Assembly (NCBI RefSeq): GCF_001424425.1
Contig: NZ_LMPT01000007.1
Location: 1 to 64,000 of the forward strand
DNA from: Acidovorax sp. Leaf191
GTDB lineage: Bacteria > Pseudomonadota > Gammaproteobacteria > Burkholderiales > Burkholderiaceae_C
Length of the DNA: 64,000 bases
Direction: 5' to 3'
Part shown: positions 17,687 through 27,008 of the stretch, piece by piece
Layout: each line of letters opens with the position of its first letter
How positions within the stretch are numbered: position 1 is the first letter of the stretch
Translations under genes and position numbers: made by a program
The notes under the pieces: model-generated
Seen by the model: only the letters and a program-made list of their open reading frames with translations
The model's database searches: none
What the model was told of the DNA's origin: nothing

Positions 17687-18793
17687 CTAGCGCCTGAGCA
17701 CCAGCCAGCCGAAGGCGGCCAGGGACAGCACGGAGTAGATCAGCCCGGGCGCGGCGGCGGTCAGCCACGGCGACCAATTCTGCAGGTTGCCTGCGTAGCC
17801 GAACACGTTGTTGAGCAGGAAGAAGCTGATGCCCGCCATCACCCCGCCGAACACATAGCCCGCAATGCCGCCCGAGCGGAAATGCAGGTAGGCAAAAGGC
17901 AGGGCCAGCACCACCATCACCAGGCACGAGAGCGGGTAGAACACCTTGCGCCAGAACTCGATCTCGTAGCGCTGGGCGGACTGTCCGTTGGCGTCCAGAT
18001 GCCGGATGTACTGGAACAGGTCGATGGTGGCCATGCGGTCGGGCTTGAGCAGCGAGGCAGCGACCATGTCGGCACTGATGCGCGTGGGCCACTGCAGCGT
18101 GGGGGTGTCCAGGTGCTCGACCCGGGCCCCGTCGGTGCCGCGCTGCTCGAACTTGCTGCGCTGCACCTTTTCAAGCTCCCAGGCGCCATCGGGCCCGAAC
18201 TGCCCGGAGGCGGCACGTGTTTGCGATGCCAGGCGGCCCTTGCCGTCGAATTCAAAAATGCGCACGTCCAGCATGCCGCCGTTCGGGGTGAGTGCGCGCA
18301 CGTTCACCGCGAAGGAGTGGTCTTCCTGGCGCTCCTTGAGCCACGCACCGGTGGCCCCCGTGGTCAGGCGGCCCAGGTAACGCACCTTCACCAGCTGGGC
18401 CGCTCGGTCGGTCAGCGGCGCGATGTAGTCGCCCACCGCGAACGTGAACAGCACGAACACGCCGCCCAGCGTCAGCAGGGTGCGCAGCGCCCGCCACGGG
18501 CCCATGCCGCTCGTGCGCATGATGGTGAACTCCGAGCTTTGCGCCAGGCGCGCCATCACGAAGATGGTGCCGATGAGCACCGTGATGGGCAGCAGTTCGT
18601 ACAGGTGGCTGGGAATGCTGAGCACCACGAACAGGAAGGCGTGCGACAGCTGGTAGCCCTCGGCACCCGTCCTGCCTACCCAGCGCAGTTCGTCCACCAG
18701 GTCAAAGAAGAAGAACAGGGCCAGGAACCCGGCGGTCACGAAGGTGACGGCCAGCAGGGCTTCGCGGTGGATGAGTCGGCGGATGGTTTTCAT
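17687..18793 (-). CDS. lptG: LPS export ABC transporter permease LptG
   Basis: A 368-residue YjgP/YjgQ-family permease. Six membrane helices flank a large periplasmic beta-jellyroll domain. Start at the ATG at 18793 (MKTIRRLIHREALLAVTFVT). The C-terminal region GGVMAGISFFLLNNVFGYAG is typical of LptG. With LptF and LptB it extracts LPS from the inner membrane. The start overlaps the lptF stop by 4 bp (ATGA). Confidence 0.93.
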   Translation of the reverse strand: MKTIRRLIHREALLAVTFVTAGFLALFFFFDLVDELRWVGRTGAEGYQLSHAFLFVVLSIPSHLYELLPITVLIGTIFVMARLAQSSEFTIMRTSGMGPWRALRTLLTLGGVFVLFTFAVGDYIAPLTDRAAQLVKVRYLGRLTTGATGAWLKERQEDHSFAVNVRALTPNGGMLDVRIFEFDGKGRLASQTRAASGQFGPDGAWELEKVQRSKFEQRGTDGARVEHLDTPTLQWPTRISADMVAASLLKPDRMATIDLFQYIRHLDANGQSAQRYEIEFWRKVFYPLSCLVMVVLALPFAYLHFRSGGIAGYVFGGVMAGISFFLLNNVFGYAGNLQNWSPWLTAAAPGLIYSVLSLAAFGWLVLRR

Positions 18794-19896
18794 GGGGCGC
18801 TCCGGGGCTTCGGGCCGGCCTGCCAGAGCCGGCGGATGGTCCATTGGTTGTGGCGCGCGGCCAGCACCAGCAGCGACGCCACCAGCATGCCGCCGTGCAG
18901 CAGCACCATGAAGCTGGCCAGGCCGAGCCTGCCGGCCCCGACCCAGCTTTGCCCCAGGGTCATGAGGTTGTAGTAGACGATGAAGGCAAAGAGCGCAAAC
19001 ACCAGGCTGGTGCTGCGCGCGGCCCGCGGGTTGACGCTGGCCACGGCCAGGCCCAGCACCACGAAGTTCAGGGCCGCCAGCGCGAGGCCGATGCGCCAGC
19101 CCAGTTCGGCCTGGAAGGCGGGCAGGGGGTTCATCACCAGTTCATGCGTGGCGCGGGTCTTGACAGACAGTTCTTCGGCCGACCCCGAGGGCGCCGAGCC
19201 GATGCGGGTGCCGTATTCGGAGAACTCGCTCACCTTCACGCCGGGTTTGTCGCGCGTGGTCTCCAGGCGCTGGCCGTCCGTCAGCAGGGCCATGCGCTCG
19301 CCGTTCTGGGTCTCCAGCCGCGCACTGCGCGCCGATGTCACGGACTCCCGCGTGCCGTCGGTGGCAGCGATGAAGATGTTGTTGCCGGTCTGCGTGTCCG
19401 CGCTTTCCTTGTCGATGAAGAATACGCGGCTGCCGTTGGAGGATTCCTGGAATTCGCCCGGCGCGATGCGGTCGATGTCGCTGCGCTGCTCGTAGCGGGT
19501 CTTGAGTTCCTGGATCTGCGAGTTGGCCCAGGGCCAGACCAGCAGCGAAAGAACGGCGACCACCGCCATCACCGGCCAGGCAAACCGCACCAGGGGCTTG
19601 AGCAGGCTGATGAGGCCGCGGCCGCTGGCGAACCAGATGACCATCTCGCTGTCGCGGTACATGCGCGACAGCGTGCCGACCACGGCGATGAAGAGGCTCA
19701 GGCTCAGGATGGTGGGCAGCTGCCCGAGGACGGTGAAGCCCATGACCAGCATCACATCGGATGGACTGACGCTGCCCCGGGAGGCCTGGCCGAGGGTGCG
19801 GATCAGCATCATGGTCATGACCACGGTCACCAGCACCACGAGCGTCGCACCGAAGCTGCGCGCCAGCTCCTTGCGGATGGATGAATCGAATAACAT
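18790..19896 (-). CDS. lptF: LPS export ABC transporter permease LptF
   Basis: A 368-residue partner of LptG. It begins MLFDSSIRKELARSFGATLV; membrane helices are followed by a periplasmic domain (SSNGSRVFFIDKES) and a C-terminal membrane part with GWRIGLALAALNFVVLGLAV. The frame remains open far upstream over pepA on the other strand, which is a shadow. Divergent from pepA with a 45-bp gap, the arrangement seen in many proteobacteria. Confidence 0.93.
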   Translation of the reverse strand: MLFDSSIRKELARSFGATLVVLVTVVMTMMLIRTLGQASRGSVSPSDVMLVMGFTVLGQLPTILSLSLFIAVVGTLSRMYRDSEMVIWFASGRGLISLLKPLVRFAWPVMAVVAVLSLLVWPWANSQIQELKTRYEQRSDIDRIAPGEFQESSNGSRVFFIDKESADTQTGNNIFIAATDGTRESVTSARSARLETQNGERMALLTDGQRLETTRDKPGVKVSEFSEYGTRIGSAPSGSAEELSVKTRATHELVMNPLPAFQAELGWRIGLALAALNFVVLGLAVASVNPRAARSTSLVFALFAFIVYYNLMTLGQSWVGAGRLGLASFMVLLHGGMLVASLLVLAARHNQWTIRRLWQAGPKPRSAP

Positions 19897-19941
19897 TGGC
19901 TCGCAGCCTGTAGAGCACGCTGAAAAAGGAAAACATCGATT

Positions 19942-21531
19942 ATGAACTTTGATCTCAAGACCCTTGAACTCACTGCGGCCGCGTCGGAAAAATGCGATCT
20001 GCTGATCGCGCTCATCCCCGAGGGGTTCAAGCCCGGGAAGGACGCGCTGTCCACCCTGGCTGCGCAGGCGCTCAAGAATGGAGATCTGGCCACCAAGGCG
20101 GGCAAGAGCCTGCAGCTCTACCAGGCCGCCGGCACCGCCGCCCGCCGGTTGATCCTGCTGGGCGCGGGCGACGGTGCGGCCCGTGCCGTGCGCCAGGCGC
20201 TGCTGGCCGTGGGCGGCGCCATCAAGGCGCCGCAGACCAAGCGCGTGGTCGTGTGTTTTGCCGGCAAGGCACAGGCGGGGGCCGTGAATGCCGCCGTGCA
20301 GGCGGTGGCGGAGGCCAGCTATGTCTACACCACCACCAAGTCCAAGGTGGAGGCGCGTGCGTTGAGCCGCTGTGTGGTGGGCGTGCACAGCGCGGCTGAC
20401 GTGCGCGAGGCCTTTGATACTGGCGTGGCCTTGGTCTCGGGTGTCGAGTTTGCGCGCGAATGGGGCAACCGCCCCGCCAACCACGCCACGCCGACCCTGC
20501 TGGCCGATGCCGCCAAGACCCTGGCCAAGCTGCCGCGCATCCAGTGCAAGGTGCACGGCCCGGCGGAAGTCGCCCGCCTGGGCATGGGCGCCTTCCTGGC
20601 CGTGGCGCGCGGCTCGGAAGAGCCCCTGCGCTTCATCGAGCTGCGCTACAGCGGTGCGGCCAAGGACAAGGCACCGGTGGTGCTGGTGGGCAAGGGCATC
20701 ACCTTCGACACCGGTGGCATCTCCATCAAGCCCGCGGCCGAGATGGACGAAATGAAGTTCGACATGTGCGGCGCCGCCAGCGTGCTGGGCGTGTTCCGCG
20801 CGCTGGGCGAGCTGCAGCCCGACATCAATGTGGTCGGCCTGATTCCGGCCTGCGAGAACATGCCCGACGGCCGCGCGGTCAAGCCCGGCGACGTGGTCAC
20901 CAGCATGAGCGGCCAGACCATCGAAATCCTGAACACCGATGCCGAAGGCCGCCTGGTGCTGTGCGATGCACTGACCTATGCCGCGCGCCTGAAGCCCGCC
21001 GCCGTGGTGGACATCGCCACCTTGACGGGTGCCTGCGTGATCGCCCTGGGCGGTGTGCGCAGCGGGCTGTTTGCCAACAACGATGCGCTGGCCACAGCGC
21101 TGCAGGACGCGGGTGACACCGCGCAGGACCTGTGCTGGCGCATGCCGCTCGACGACGACTACGCCGACGGGCTCAAGAGCAATTTTGCGGACATGGGCAA
21201 TGTGGCGGGCCGCGCGGGCGGATCCATCACCGCAGCCAAGTTTTTGCAAAAGTATGTGGGCGACCTGCCCTGGGCACACCTGGACATTGCCGGCACCGCC
21301 TGGAAGGGCGGGGCGGCCAAGGGCTCCACCGGCCGTCCCGTGGGACTGCTGGTGCAGTACCTGCTGAACGAAGCCGGCGCGACCGCCGGCAAGGCGGCCA
21401 AGGTGACCAAGGTGACCAAGGTGACCAAGGCTGCCAGGCCCGAATCGGCCGCTGCAGCCGCTGGTGCGCCGCGCGCCGCCACCGCCAAGCCCGCGTCGAC
21501 CCGGCGCACGGCCAAGGCCGGCGGCGCCTGA
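19942..21531 (+). CDS. pepA: Leucyl aminopeptidase
   Basis: A 529-residue M17 metallopeptidase that removes N-terminal residues from peptides. The metal site is intact: GKGITFDTGGISIKPAAEMD (Lys and Asp), MCGAASVLG, and the signature NTDAEGRLVLCDAL. The end is unusual: after the catalytic domain (to about residue 480) there is a Lys/Ala-rich tail of roughly 45 residues containing three KVT repeats and KPASTRRTAKAGGA. Such basic tails may bind nucleic acid; PepA of E. coli also acts as a DNA-binding protein. Confidence 0.94.
   Translation: MNFDLKTLELTAAASEKCDLLIALIPEGFKPGKDALSTLAAQALKNGDLATKAGKSLQLYQAAGTAARRLILLGAGDGAARAVRQALLAVGGAIKAPQTKRVVVCFAGKAQAGAVNAAVQAVAEASYVYTTTKSKVEARALSRCVVGVHSAADVREAFDTGVALVSGVEFAREWGNRPANHATPTLLADAAKTLAKLPRIQCKVHGPAEVARLGMGAFLAVARGSEEPLRFIELRYSGAAKDKAPVVLVGKGITFDTGGISIKPAAEMDEMKFDMCGAASVLGVFRALGELQPDINVVGLIPACENMPDGRAVKPGDVVTSMSGQTIEILNTDAEGRLVLCDALTYAARLKPAAVVDIATLTGACVIALGGVRSGLFANNDALATALQDAGDTAQDLCWRMPLDDDYADGLKSNFADMGNVAGRAGGSITAAKFLQKYVGDLPWAHLDIAGTAWKGGAAKGSTGRPVGLLVQYLLNEAGATAGKAAKVTKVTKVTKAARPESAAAAAGAPRAATAKPASTRRTAKAGGA
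21400..21426 (+). repeat. Three tandem 9-bp units in pepA
   Basis: AAGGTGACC is repeated three times without interruption at 21400-21408, 21409-21417 and 21418-21426, and encodes KVT-KVT-KVT in the basic C-terminal tail of PepA. Copy-number change would keep the frame. Confidence 0.85.
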
Positions 21532-21550
21532 GTCCTGCAGGGCACAGCGC

Positions 21551-21985
21551 ATGACCGAAGTCGCCTTTCACTTCAATGCCCCCGACAAGCTGGCGTACGC
21601 ATGCCGGTTTGCGCGCAAGGTACAGCGCAGCGGCGCGCGCCTGGTGATCTCGGCGCCCGCCGACACCCTGGTGGCGCTCGACCGCATGCTCTGGGCGCTG
21701 GCACCGCAGGACTTTGTGGCGCACTGCCGTGACGACGCCGACGAAGAACTGGTGCACGCATCGCCCGTGCTGCTGGCCGCTGACGCACGCACCGCTGCGC
21801 ACCACGAGGTGCTGCTGAATCTGCATGCCGAAGTGCCCGAAGGCTTCGGCCGGTTCGACCGCCTGGTCGAGGTGGTGAGTGCGCAGGATGAGTCGGACCG
21901 CATGCAGGCACGGGCGCGCTGGAAGCACTATGCATCGCGCGGCTACGCCATCACCCGCCACGACCTCGTGCTGAAAGCCGGCTGA
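21551..21985 (+). CDS. holC: DNA polymerase III chi subunit
   Basis: A 144-residue HolC protein, part of the clamp-loader complex, which links it to SSB. The N-terminal TEVAFHFNAPDKLAYACRFA and the PADTLVALDRMLWALAPQDF segment are typical. It starts at ATG 21551; the frame is open to 21464 within pepA. It lies 19 bp after pepA, a widespread gene order. Confidence 0.9.
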   Translation: MTEVAFHFNAPDKLAYACRFARKVQRSGARLVISAPADTLVALDRMLWALAPQDFVAHCRDDADEELVHASPVLLAADARTAAHHEVLLNLHAEVPEGFGRFDRLVEVVSAQDESDRMQARARWKHYASRGYAITRHDLVLKAG

Positions 21986-22737
21986 TGGCACAGCAACCCC
22001 CTCGCACGCCGCCCCGCTTTGTTCCCACGCTCACCGAAGTGGTGCAAACGCCGGATGCCGTGCCTGCACACGGGGCGCCCGGTGCGCCCCTTGCGCCTGC
22101 TTCGCCGGTTGCAGCCGGGCGCACCACGGTGGTCTCGTCGCCCTTGCCGCCGGTGGTGCGGCCCGCCGCAGCGGGGGTTGCTGCGCCTGCGGTGCAGGTG
22201 TCTGCCGTGCGACCGCCGTTGCCCAGCGCGCAACCGCCCGCGGTGATGACCCAGCGGCCTGCACCGGCACCGGCACCCGTGCCGGCATCGATCCCCGCTC
22301 CAGCAGCGGCCTCCGGGTCTGCAGGGGTGTCAGCGTCAGCGACCGCGTCTGCGCCAGTGGCATCAGCCAATGCGAACACCGCGGCAAGCCCGCTGGCAGC
22401 GGCTGCCAGCGCGGGTGTACTCACCCGGCGGCTGCCCGCGGTCGATGCGCCCGCGCCGCCGCCTGCCAGTGCGCCCCGCGCCATGGTGGCGCCACCCGCT
22501 GCGGCCCGCGCGCTGCCCGATGGCTTCGAGGAATACATGGTGCACCGCGTGATGCAGCGTGTCGACGTTGTGCTGGATCAACGTCTGCGCGAAGCGATCG
22601 CCACAGTGGTGCAAGAGCAGACAAGATCGGTGCTGCCGCGGCTGCGCGAAGAGATCGAATCGGTGGTCCGCCACGCGGTGTACGAGGCCGTGGCCGATGA
22701 GTTGGCGAGTGGCGCGCCTGTGGCGCCCAAGGGTTAA
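21985..22737 (+). CDS. Pro/Ala-rich protein with a conserved helical C-terminus
   Basis: A 250-residue protein whose ATG overlaps the holC stop (TGATG). Residues 1-175 are almost entirely Ala, Pro, Val and Ser and are expected to be disordered. The last 70 residues form a charged helix (DGFEEYMVHRVMQRVDVVLD, RLREEIESVVRHAVYEAVAD). A DUF2486-like family occurs after holC in Burkholderiales and this could be its member, but that is from memory and uncertain. Function unknown. Confidence 0.65.
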   Translation: MAQQPPRTPPRFVPTLTEVVQTPDAVPAHGAPGAPLAPASPVAAGRTTVVSSPLPPVVRPAAAGVAAPAVQVSAVRPPLPSAQPPAVMTQRPAPAPAPVPASIPAPAAASGSAGVSASATASAPVASANANTAASPLAAAASAGVLTRRLPAVDAPAPPPASAPRAMVAPPAAARALPDGFEEYMVHRVMQRVDVVLDQRLREAIATVVQEQTRSVLPRLREEIESVVRHAVYEAVADELASGAPVAPKG

Positions 22738-22867
22738 CAGGGTATTCCCCTGTGGTTTCCCCCACATTTAATCGTGTTCCCTAATGATCTGGCCCGTAAA
22801 TTGCGATATGTTCCCCTGCGTTGAGACACAAGAACATTCTCAGCGTTTATCTTTACTGGAGATTGAT

Positions 22868-23995
22868 ATGCAATTGAAGTTGAAACTGACCGTGGTTGCT
22901 GCTATCGCGGCTGCTGCTGGTGTGGCCTCTGCACAAGAGCAGGTGGTCAAGATCGGCCACGTGGCTCCGGTTTCCGGCGCCCAAGCCCACTACGGCAAGG
23001 ACAACGAAAATGGCGCCCGCATGGCCATTGAAGAGCTGAACACTCAAGGCATCACCATCGGTGGCAAGAAGATCAAGTTCGAGCTGCAGGCCGAAGACGA
23101 TGCTGCCGACCCCAAGCAAGGCACCGCTGCCGCACAAAAGCTGTGCGACTCCAAGGTCGCAGGCGTTGTGGGCCACCTCAACTCCGGTACCACCATCCCC
23201 GCTTCCAAGGTCTACAACGACTGCGGTATCCCGCACGTGACCGGTGCTGCCACCAACCCCAACCTGACCAAGCCTGGCTACAAGACCACGTTCCGCATCA
23301 TCGCCAACGACAACGCCCTGGGCGCTGGCCTGGCGTTCTACGCTGTGGACACCCTGAAGCTCAAGACCGTCGCCATCATCGATGACCGTACCGCTTACGG
23401 CCAAGGCGTGGCAGACGTGTTCAAGAAGACCGCAGCCGCCAAGGGCATGAAGGTGGTGGACGAGCAGTTCACGACCGACAAGGCCACCGACTTCATGGCG
23501 ATCCTGACCGCCATCAAGGCCAAGAACCCTGACGCCATCTTCTTCGGCGGCATGGACCCACAAGCCGGCCCCATGCTGCGTCAGCTGGAACAGTTGGGCA
23601 TGGGCAACGTGAAGTACTTCGGTGGTGACGGCGTCTGCACGTCGGAAATCGCCAAGCTGGCTGCCGGTGCCAAGACCCTGGCCAACGTGATCTGCGCTGA
23701 AGGCGGCTCTTCGCTGGCCAAGATGCCTGGCGGTACCGCCTGGAAGGCCAAGTACGATGCCAAGTTCCCCAACCAGTTCCAGGTGTACAGCCCCTACACC
23801 TACGACGCCACGTACCTGATCGTGGACGCCATGAAGCGTGCCAACTCGGTCGACCCCAAGGTCTACACCCCCGAGCTGCTCAAGTCCAACTTTAAGGGCG
23901 TGACCTCCACGATCGCCTTCGAACCCAATGGCGAAATGAAGAACCCCGCCATCACCTTGTACAACTACAAGGACGGCAAGAAGACGCCTCTGTAA
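22868..23995 (+). CDS. Branched-chain amino-acid ABC transporter binding protein
   Basis: A 375-residue periplasmic protein of the LivJ/LivK type. Signal peptide MQLKLKLTVVAAIAAAAGVA-SAQ; then VKIGHVAPVSGAQAHYGKDN, VVGHLNSGTTIPASKVYNDC and FFGGMDPQAGPMLRQLEQ are typical of Peripla_BP_6. The start is ATG 22868 after CTGGAGA. No permease or ATPase genes are adjacent, so it works with components encoded elsewhere. Codon use is highly biased, as in strongly expressed genes, and a strong terminator follows. Confidence 0.92.
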   Translation: MQLKLKLTVVAAIAAAAGVASAQEQVVKIGHVAPVSGAQAHYGKDNENGARMAIEELNTQGITIGGKKIKFELQAEDDAADPKQGTAAAQKLCDSKVAGVVGHLNSGTTIPASKVYNDCGIPHVTGAATNPNLTKPGYKTTFRIIANDNALGAGLAFYAVDTLKLKTVAIIDDRTAYGQGVADVFKKTAAAKGMKVVDEQFTTDKATDFMAILTAIKAKNPDAIFFGGMDPQAGPMLRQLEQLGMGNVKYFGGDGVCTSEIAKLAAGAKTLANVICAEGGSSLAKMPGGTAWKAKYDAKFPNQFQVYSPYTYDATYLIVDAMKRANSVDPKVYTPELLKSNFKGVTSTIAFEPNGEMKNPAITLYNYKDGKKTPL

Positions 23996-24053
23996 TTCAG
24001 AGCGGCTTCCCTTCTCTGTCTGGTGCAGCATTCAGTGCTGCACCGGCAGGCGC

Positions 24054-24085
24054 AAAAAAGGCTTCCTTCATGGAAGCCTTTTTTT
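24054..24085 (+). terminator. Intrinsic terminator after the binding-protein gene
   Basis: AAAAAAGGCTTCC-TTCAT-GGAAGCCTTTTTTT: an 8-bp stem with an A-run before and a T-run after, so it can work on both strands and also end the convergent 2-hydroxyacid dehydrogenase transcript. Another stem (GGTGCAGCA...TGCTGCACC, 24022-24044) precedes it. Confidence 0.9.
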
Positions 24086-24278
24086 ATGGGTGGTGTGTCC
24101 GTGTGCGGCACTGATCGATGCCCGATGCCTGGCGGCGCAATGCAGGCCCGGTGATGATCCCGGTATGCGGGCTTGCACCGCGACCGGTCAAGGCTGGAGA
24201 TTCAGTGTGGGGCCGGTCAGAGGCCGCCTGGGTGCGACCCTGGTCACCCGTCTACCGAACAGGGCGCGCACCAAAGCC

Positions 24279-25286
24279 TCAGCGGCGCACCTGCAGCGAT
24301 CCGGGATTCACGATATTGGTGGGCGTGCCCTTGATGAAATTCACCACGTTGTCGAACGCAGCGCCGAAGTACAGCTCGTAGCTGTCCTGCTCCACATAAC
24401 CGATGTGCGGCGTGCAGATGCAGTTCTCGAGCCGCAGCAGGGCATGGCCTTGCAATATGGGCTCGCTTTCGAAAACGTCGACCGCTGCCATGCCAGGGCG
24501 GCCGCGGTTGAGTGCGGCAATCAGGGCATCAGGCTCGATCAGCTCCGCGCGGGAGGTGTTGACCAGCAGGGCCGTGGGCTTCATGCAGGACAGGTCTTCC
24601 AGCGACACGATGCCGCGTGTCTCATCGTTCAGGCGCAGGTGCAGCGAGATCACATCGCACTGCGCGAAGAATTCTTCGCGCGTGGTGGCTGCCTGGTAGC
24701 CGTCCGTCAGGGCCTGCGCACGCGACGCTTCGCGGCCCCAGATGCGGACGTTCATGCCGAAAGCGCGCCCATAGCCCGCCACCAGCTGGCCGATGCGGCC
24801 GTAGCCCCAGACACCGAGCGTCTTGCCGCGCAGCACATTGCCCAGCCCGAAGTTGGGTGGCATGGAGGCCGCTTTGAGGCCCGACTGCTGCCAGGCACCG
24901 TGCTTGAGGTTGGAGATGTACTGCGGCAGCCTGCGCATGGCGGCCATCACCAGCGACCATGTCAGTTCTGCAGGAGCCACCGGCGAGCCGATGCCCTCTG
25001 CCACGGCGATGCCGCGTTCTGTGCAGGCGGCCACGTCCACGTGGCTGCCGACCTTGCCGGTCTGCGCAATCAGCTTGAGCCGGGGGAGCTTTTCCACCAA
25101 CTGCCGCGTGATCTGCGTGCGCTCGCGGACCAGGACGATGATGTCTGCATCCTTGAGTCTGACGGAAAGTTGACCCAGCCCCTTGACGGTGTTGGTGTAG
25201 ACCTTGGCTGTGTATGCGTCGAGCCGAGAGGCGCAATGGAGCTTGCGCACTGCATCCTGGTAGTCGTCGAGAATCACGATGTTCAT
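24279..25286 (-). CDS. D-2-hydroxyacid dehydrogenase family protein
   Basis: A 335-residue NAD-dependent oxidoreductase. The nucleotide-binding motif is LGVWGYGRIGQLVAGYGRAF, the catalytic Arg lies in LVNTSRAELIEPDALIAALN, the Glu in VDVFESEPI and the His in TPHIGYVEQDSYE. It belongs to the phosphoglycerate dehydrogenase-like group; the actual 2-hydroxy acid is unknown. The start is ATG at 25286 (MNIVILDDYQDAVRKL). Confidence 0.88.
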   Translation of the reverse strand: MNIVILDDYQDAVRKLHCASRLDAYTAKVYTNTVKGLGQLSVRLKDADIIVLVRERTQITRQLVEKLPRLKLIAQTGKVGSHVDVAACTERGIAVAEGIGSPVAPAELTWSLVMAAMRRLPQYISNLKHGAWQQSGLKAASMPPNFGLGNVLRGKTLGVWGYGRIGQLVAGYGRAFGMNVRIWGREASRAQALTDGYQAATTREEFFAQCDVISLHLRLNDETRGIVSLEDLSCMKPTALLVNTSRAELIEPDALIAALNRGRPGMAAVDVFESEPILQGHALLRLENCICTPHIGYVEQDSYELYFGAAFDNVVNFIKGTPTNIVNPGSLQVRR

Positions 25287-25606
25287 CCCGACATTGTGCC
25301 TTGGCACGCAGCGCCGCACTGCACTGGCAGGTCTTCGGGCGGCCCAAAACGCCAGCTTTTGGTGACGGATTGTCGCGGCGGCTGCCGCAGCCGCACGGAG
25401 TGGATGGGCTGCGCAAGTCTGGCGAGTGCAGCAGAGCCGACCGCGGCCACGAAGCAGGTGTTGTCAGCGTTTTTTGGTGCCAGTGCTCACAGCACGCCGC
25501 GTCGCGACGGCACTGTTTGCAGCACCCTGTGCGGGTTGCAAGCCCAAGGCCGGTGCGGCACCGGAGCGCCGGCCGCCAGCCGCCGGCCTGGGCAGCGATG
25601 ATCTTT
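25287..25606. other. Gap without a recognisable gene
   Basis: 320 bp between the dehydrogenase start and the end of the next minus-strand gene. Overlapping ORFs on both strands lack domain features. I see no hairpin with a T-run or promoter of note. Confidence 0.4.
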
Positions 25607-26113
25607 CTACGCTTGGAGCGCCTCGCACGCAGCCATGCGGTCGAGTTCTGCACACACGTCGGCCATGCGGCCTGCGATCACCAGGCGGCCGCTGGCGTGG
25701 GATACCTTGCGCACGGCCGGCACGGGCCGTGGGGGCAGCGCGCTGGATGCGATGGACGCCATGAATGCATCACGGCTGCTGCCGCAGGGTACAGACAGAA
25801 ACGACCGGTTGGCCGCCACGGAGGTGCGGGCGGCGGAGGCCTTGGGCTCGGGTGGAGTCGGCTGGACGGTGAAGGGCCAGTTGCCCCGCAAAGGGCGCAG
25901 GCGGGGCGACCCAGCGCTGCGCTGATCGCCGGCAGGCCCGCCATGGCCCGGCGTGCCATGCTCGCCCGGCGGGTTGGCGCTGGCAGGTGGTGATGAAGCC
26001 GGGGCGCCAGCGCGTGGGGCTTCGTCCAGGCGGACGAGGTTGTGCAGCCAGCGCGACAGATTCTGCAGCGAATGGGGCAGGGCGGCGGACAGGGTGGACA
26101 AGGCAATTCCCAT
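25607..26113 (-). CDS. Hypothetical protein with conserved C-terminal motif
   Basis: A 168-residue protein (MGIALSTLSAALPHSLQNLS). The centre is Pro/Ser/Ala-rich and probably disordered. The C-terminus, with ASGRLVIAGRMADVCAELDR then MAACEALQA, looks like the constrained part and resembles C-termini of small uncharacterised Comamonadaceae proteins. No function can be given. The frame is open upstream to 26209; the ATG at 26113 is preferred because the sequence before it is low-quality. Confidence 0.6.
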   Translation of the reverse strand: MGIALSTLSAALPHSLQNLSRWLHNLVRLDEAPRAGAPASSPPASANPPGEHGTPGHGGPAGDQRSAGSPRLRPLRGNWPFTVQPTPPEPKASAARTSVAANRSFLSVPCGSSRDAFMASIASSALPPRPVPAVRKVSHASGRLVIAGRMADVCAELDRMAACEALQA

Positions 26114-26245
26114 GTGAAAACTCCGAAAGTCGGGGGTTGGACATAGGCAGGATTGCAATGACAACCGGCACCGCAGGGCTGGCGTACCGACGTTGTGCCG
26201 GTACGCCAAACGCCCGCCACCTGCGGCGCGGCCAGGCAGGGCGCT

Positions 26246-26920
26246 CTACATGAGCATGGTGTTGCGGATCAAGCCGACGGCCAGGCCTTCGATTTCAAAG
26301 GGCTCGCCAGGCTGGACCACGATGACGGGGTAGTCGGGGTTCTCGGGCAGCAGCTCGATGGCGGTGGCCGTGCGGCGCAGGCGCTTGACGGTGACGTCCT
26401 CGCCCAGGCGGGCCACGATGATCTGGCCGTTGCGAGCCTCACGGGTGGACTGCACGGCCAGCAGGTCGCCGTCCATGATGCCGGCGTCGCGCATGGACAT
26501 GCCGCGCACCTTGAGCAGGTAGTCGGGCTTGTGCTGGAACAGGCTGTTTTCCACGCTGTAGGTCTGGTCGACATGTTCTTGCGCGAGAATCGGCGAGCCC
26601 GCCGCCACGCGGCCGATGAGCGGAAGCACCAGCTGAGACAGGCCCGGGATGGGCAGGCTGAACTGGCTGCCGCGTGCTGCATTGATGGAGCGCACCGTGT
26701 CGCTGCGCAGACGGATTCCGCGGGATGTGCCGCTGACCAGCTCGATCACGCCTTTGCGGGCCAGCGCTTGCAGGTGCTCTTCGGCGGCGTTGGCCGACTT
26801 GAAGCCCAGCTCGGCCGCGATTTCTGCGCGGGTGGGGGGCGCGCCGGTACGGGCGATGGCGGTCTGGATGAGGTCCAGGATCTGCTGCTGGCGGGCGGTC
26901 AGTTTCGGGTTGTCGAGCAT
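26246..26920 (-). CDS. lexA: SOS repressor LexA
   Basis: A 224-residue repressor. The N-terminal winged helix is [20 protein letters not shown] with [20 protein letters not shown]. The self-cleavage Ala-Gly bond lies in RVAAGSPIL, the nucleophile Ser in [14 protein letters not shown] and the general-base Lys in VTVKRLRR. It represses DNA-damage genes until RecA filaments trigger cleavage. Start at ATG 26920; two LexA-box-like sites lie just upstream, so it is autoregulated. Confidence 0.95.
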   Translation of the reverse strand: MLDNPKLTARQQQILDLIQTAIARTGAPPTRAEIAAELGFKSANAAEEHLQALARKGVIELVSGTSRGIRLRSDTVRSINAARGSQFSLPIPGLSQLVLPLIGRVAAGSPILAQEHVDQTYSVENSLFQHKPDYLLKVRGMSMRDAGIMDGDLLAVQSTREARNGQIIVARLGEDVTVKRLRRTATAIELLPENPDYPVIVVQPGEPFEIEGLAVGLIRNTMLM

Positions 26921-26956
26921 GGTGGTTTCCGGTGGAGACGCTGCAGTGGCGAACAA

Positions 26957-26991
26957 CTGTTTTTTAATCCAGTAACTGTATTTTTCACCAG
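26957..26991 (-). promoter_or_regulatory. Two tandem LexA boxes
   Basis: CTGTTTTTTAATCCAG (26957-26972) and CTGTATTTTTCACCAG (26976-26991) both fit CTGT-N8-xCAG, 19 bp apart. Consensus for beta/gammaproteobacteria is CTGT-N8-ACAG; both copies have CCAG. The pair lies between lexA and the divergent asparaginase gene, so the latter might also be SOS-influenced. Confidence 0.75.
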
Positions 26992-27008
26992 TTTTTCGGA
27001 GTACGCAA

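Noticed and set aside
19897-21552. Upstream half of the long frame containing lptF
   Set aside because: Opposite to pepA; LptF homology starts at 19896.
25214-25993. 259-aa plus-strand ORF
   Set aside because: Biased composition and overlap with two genes on the other strand; no recognisable feature.
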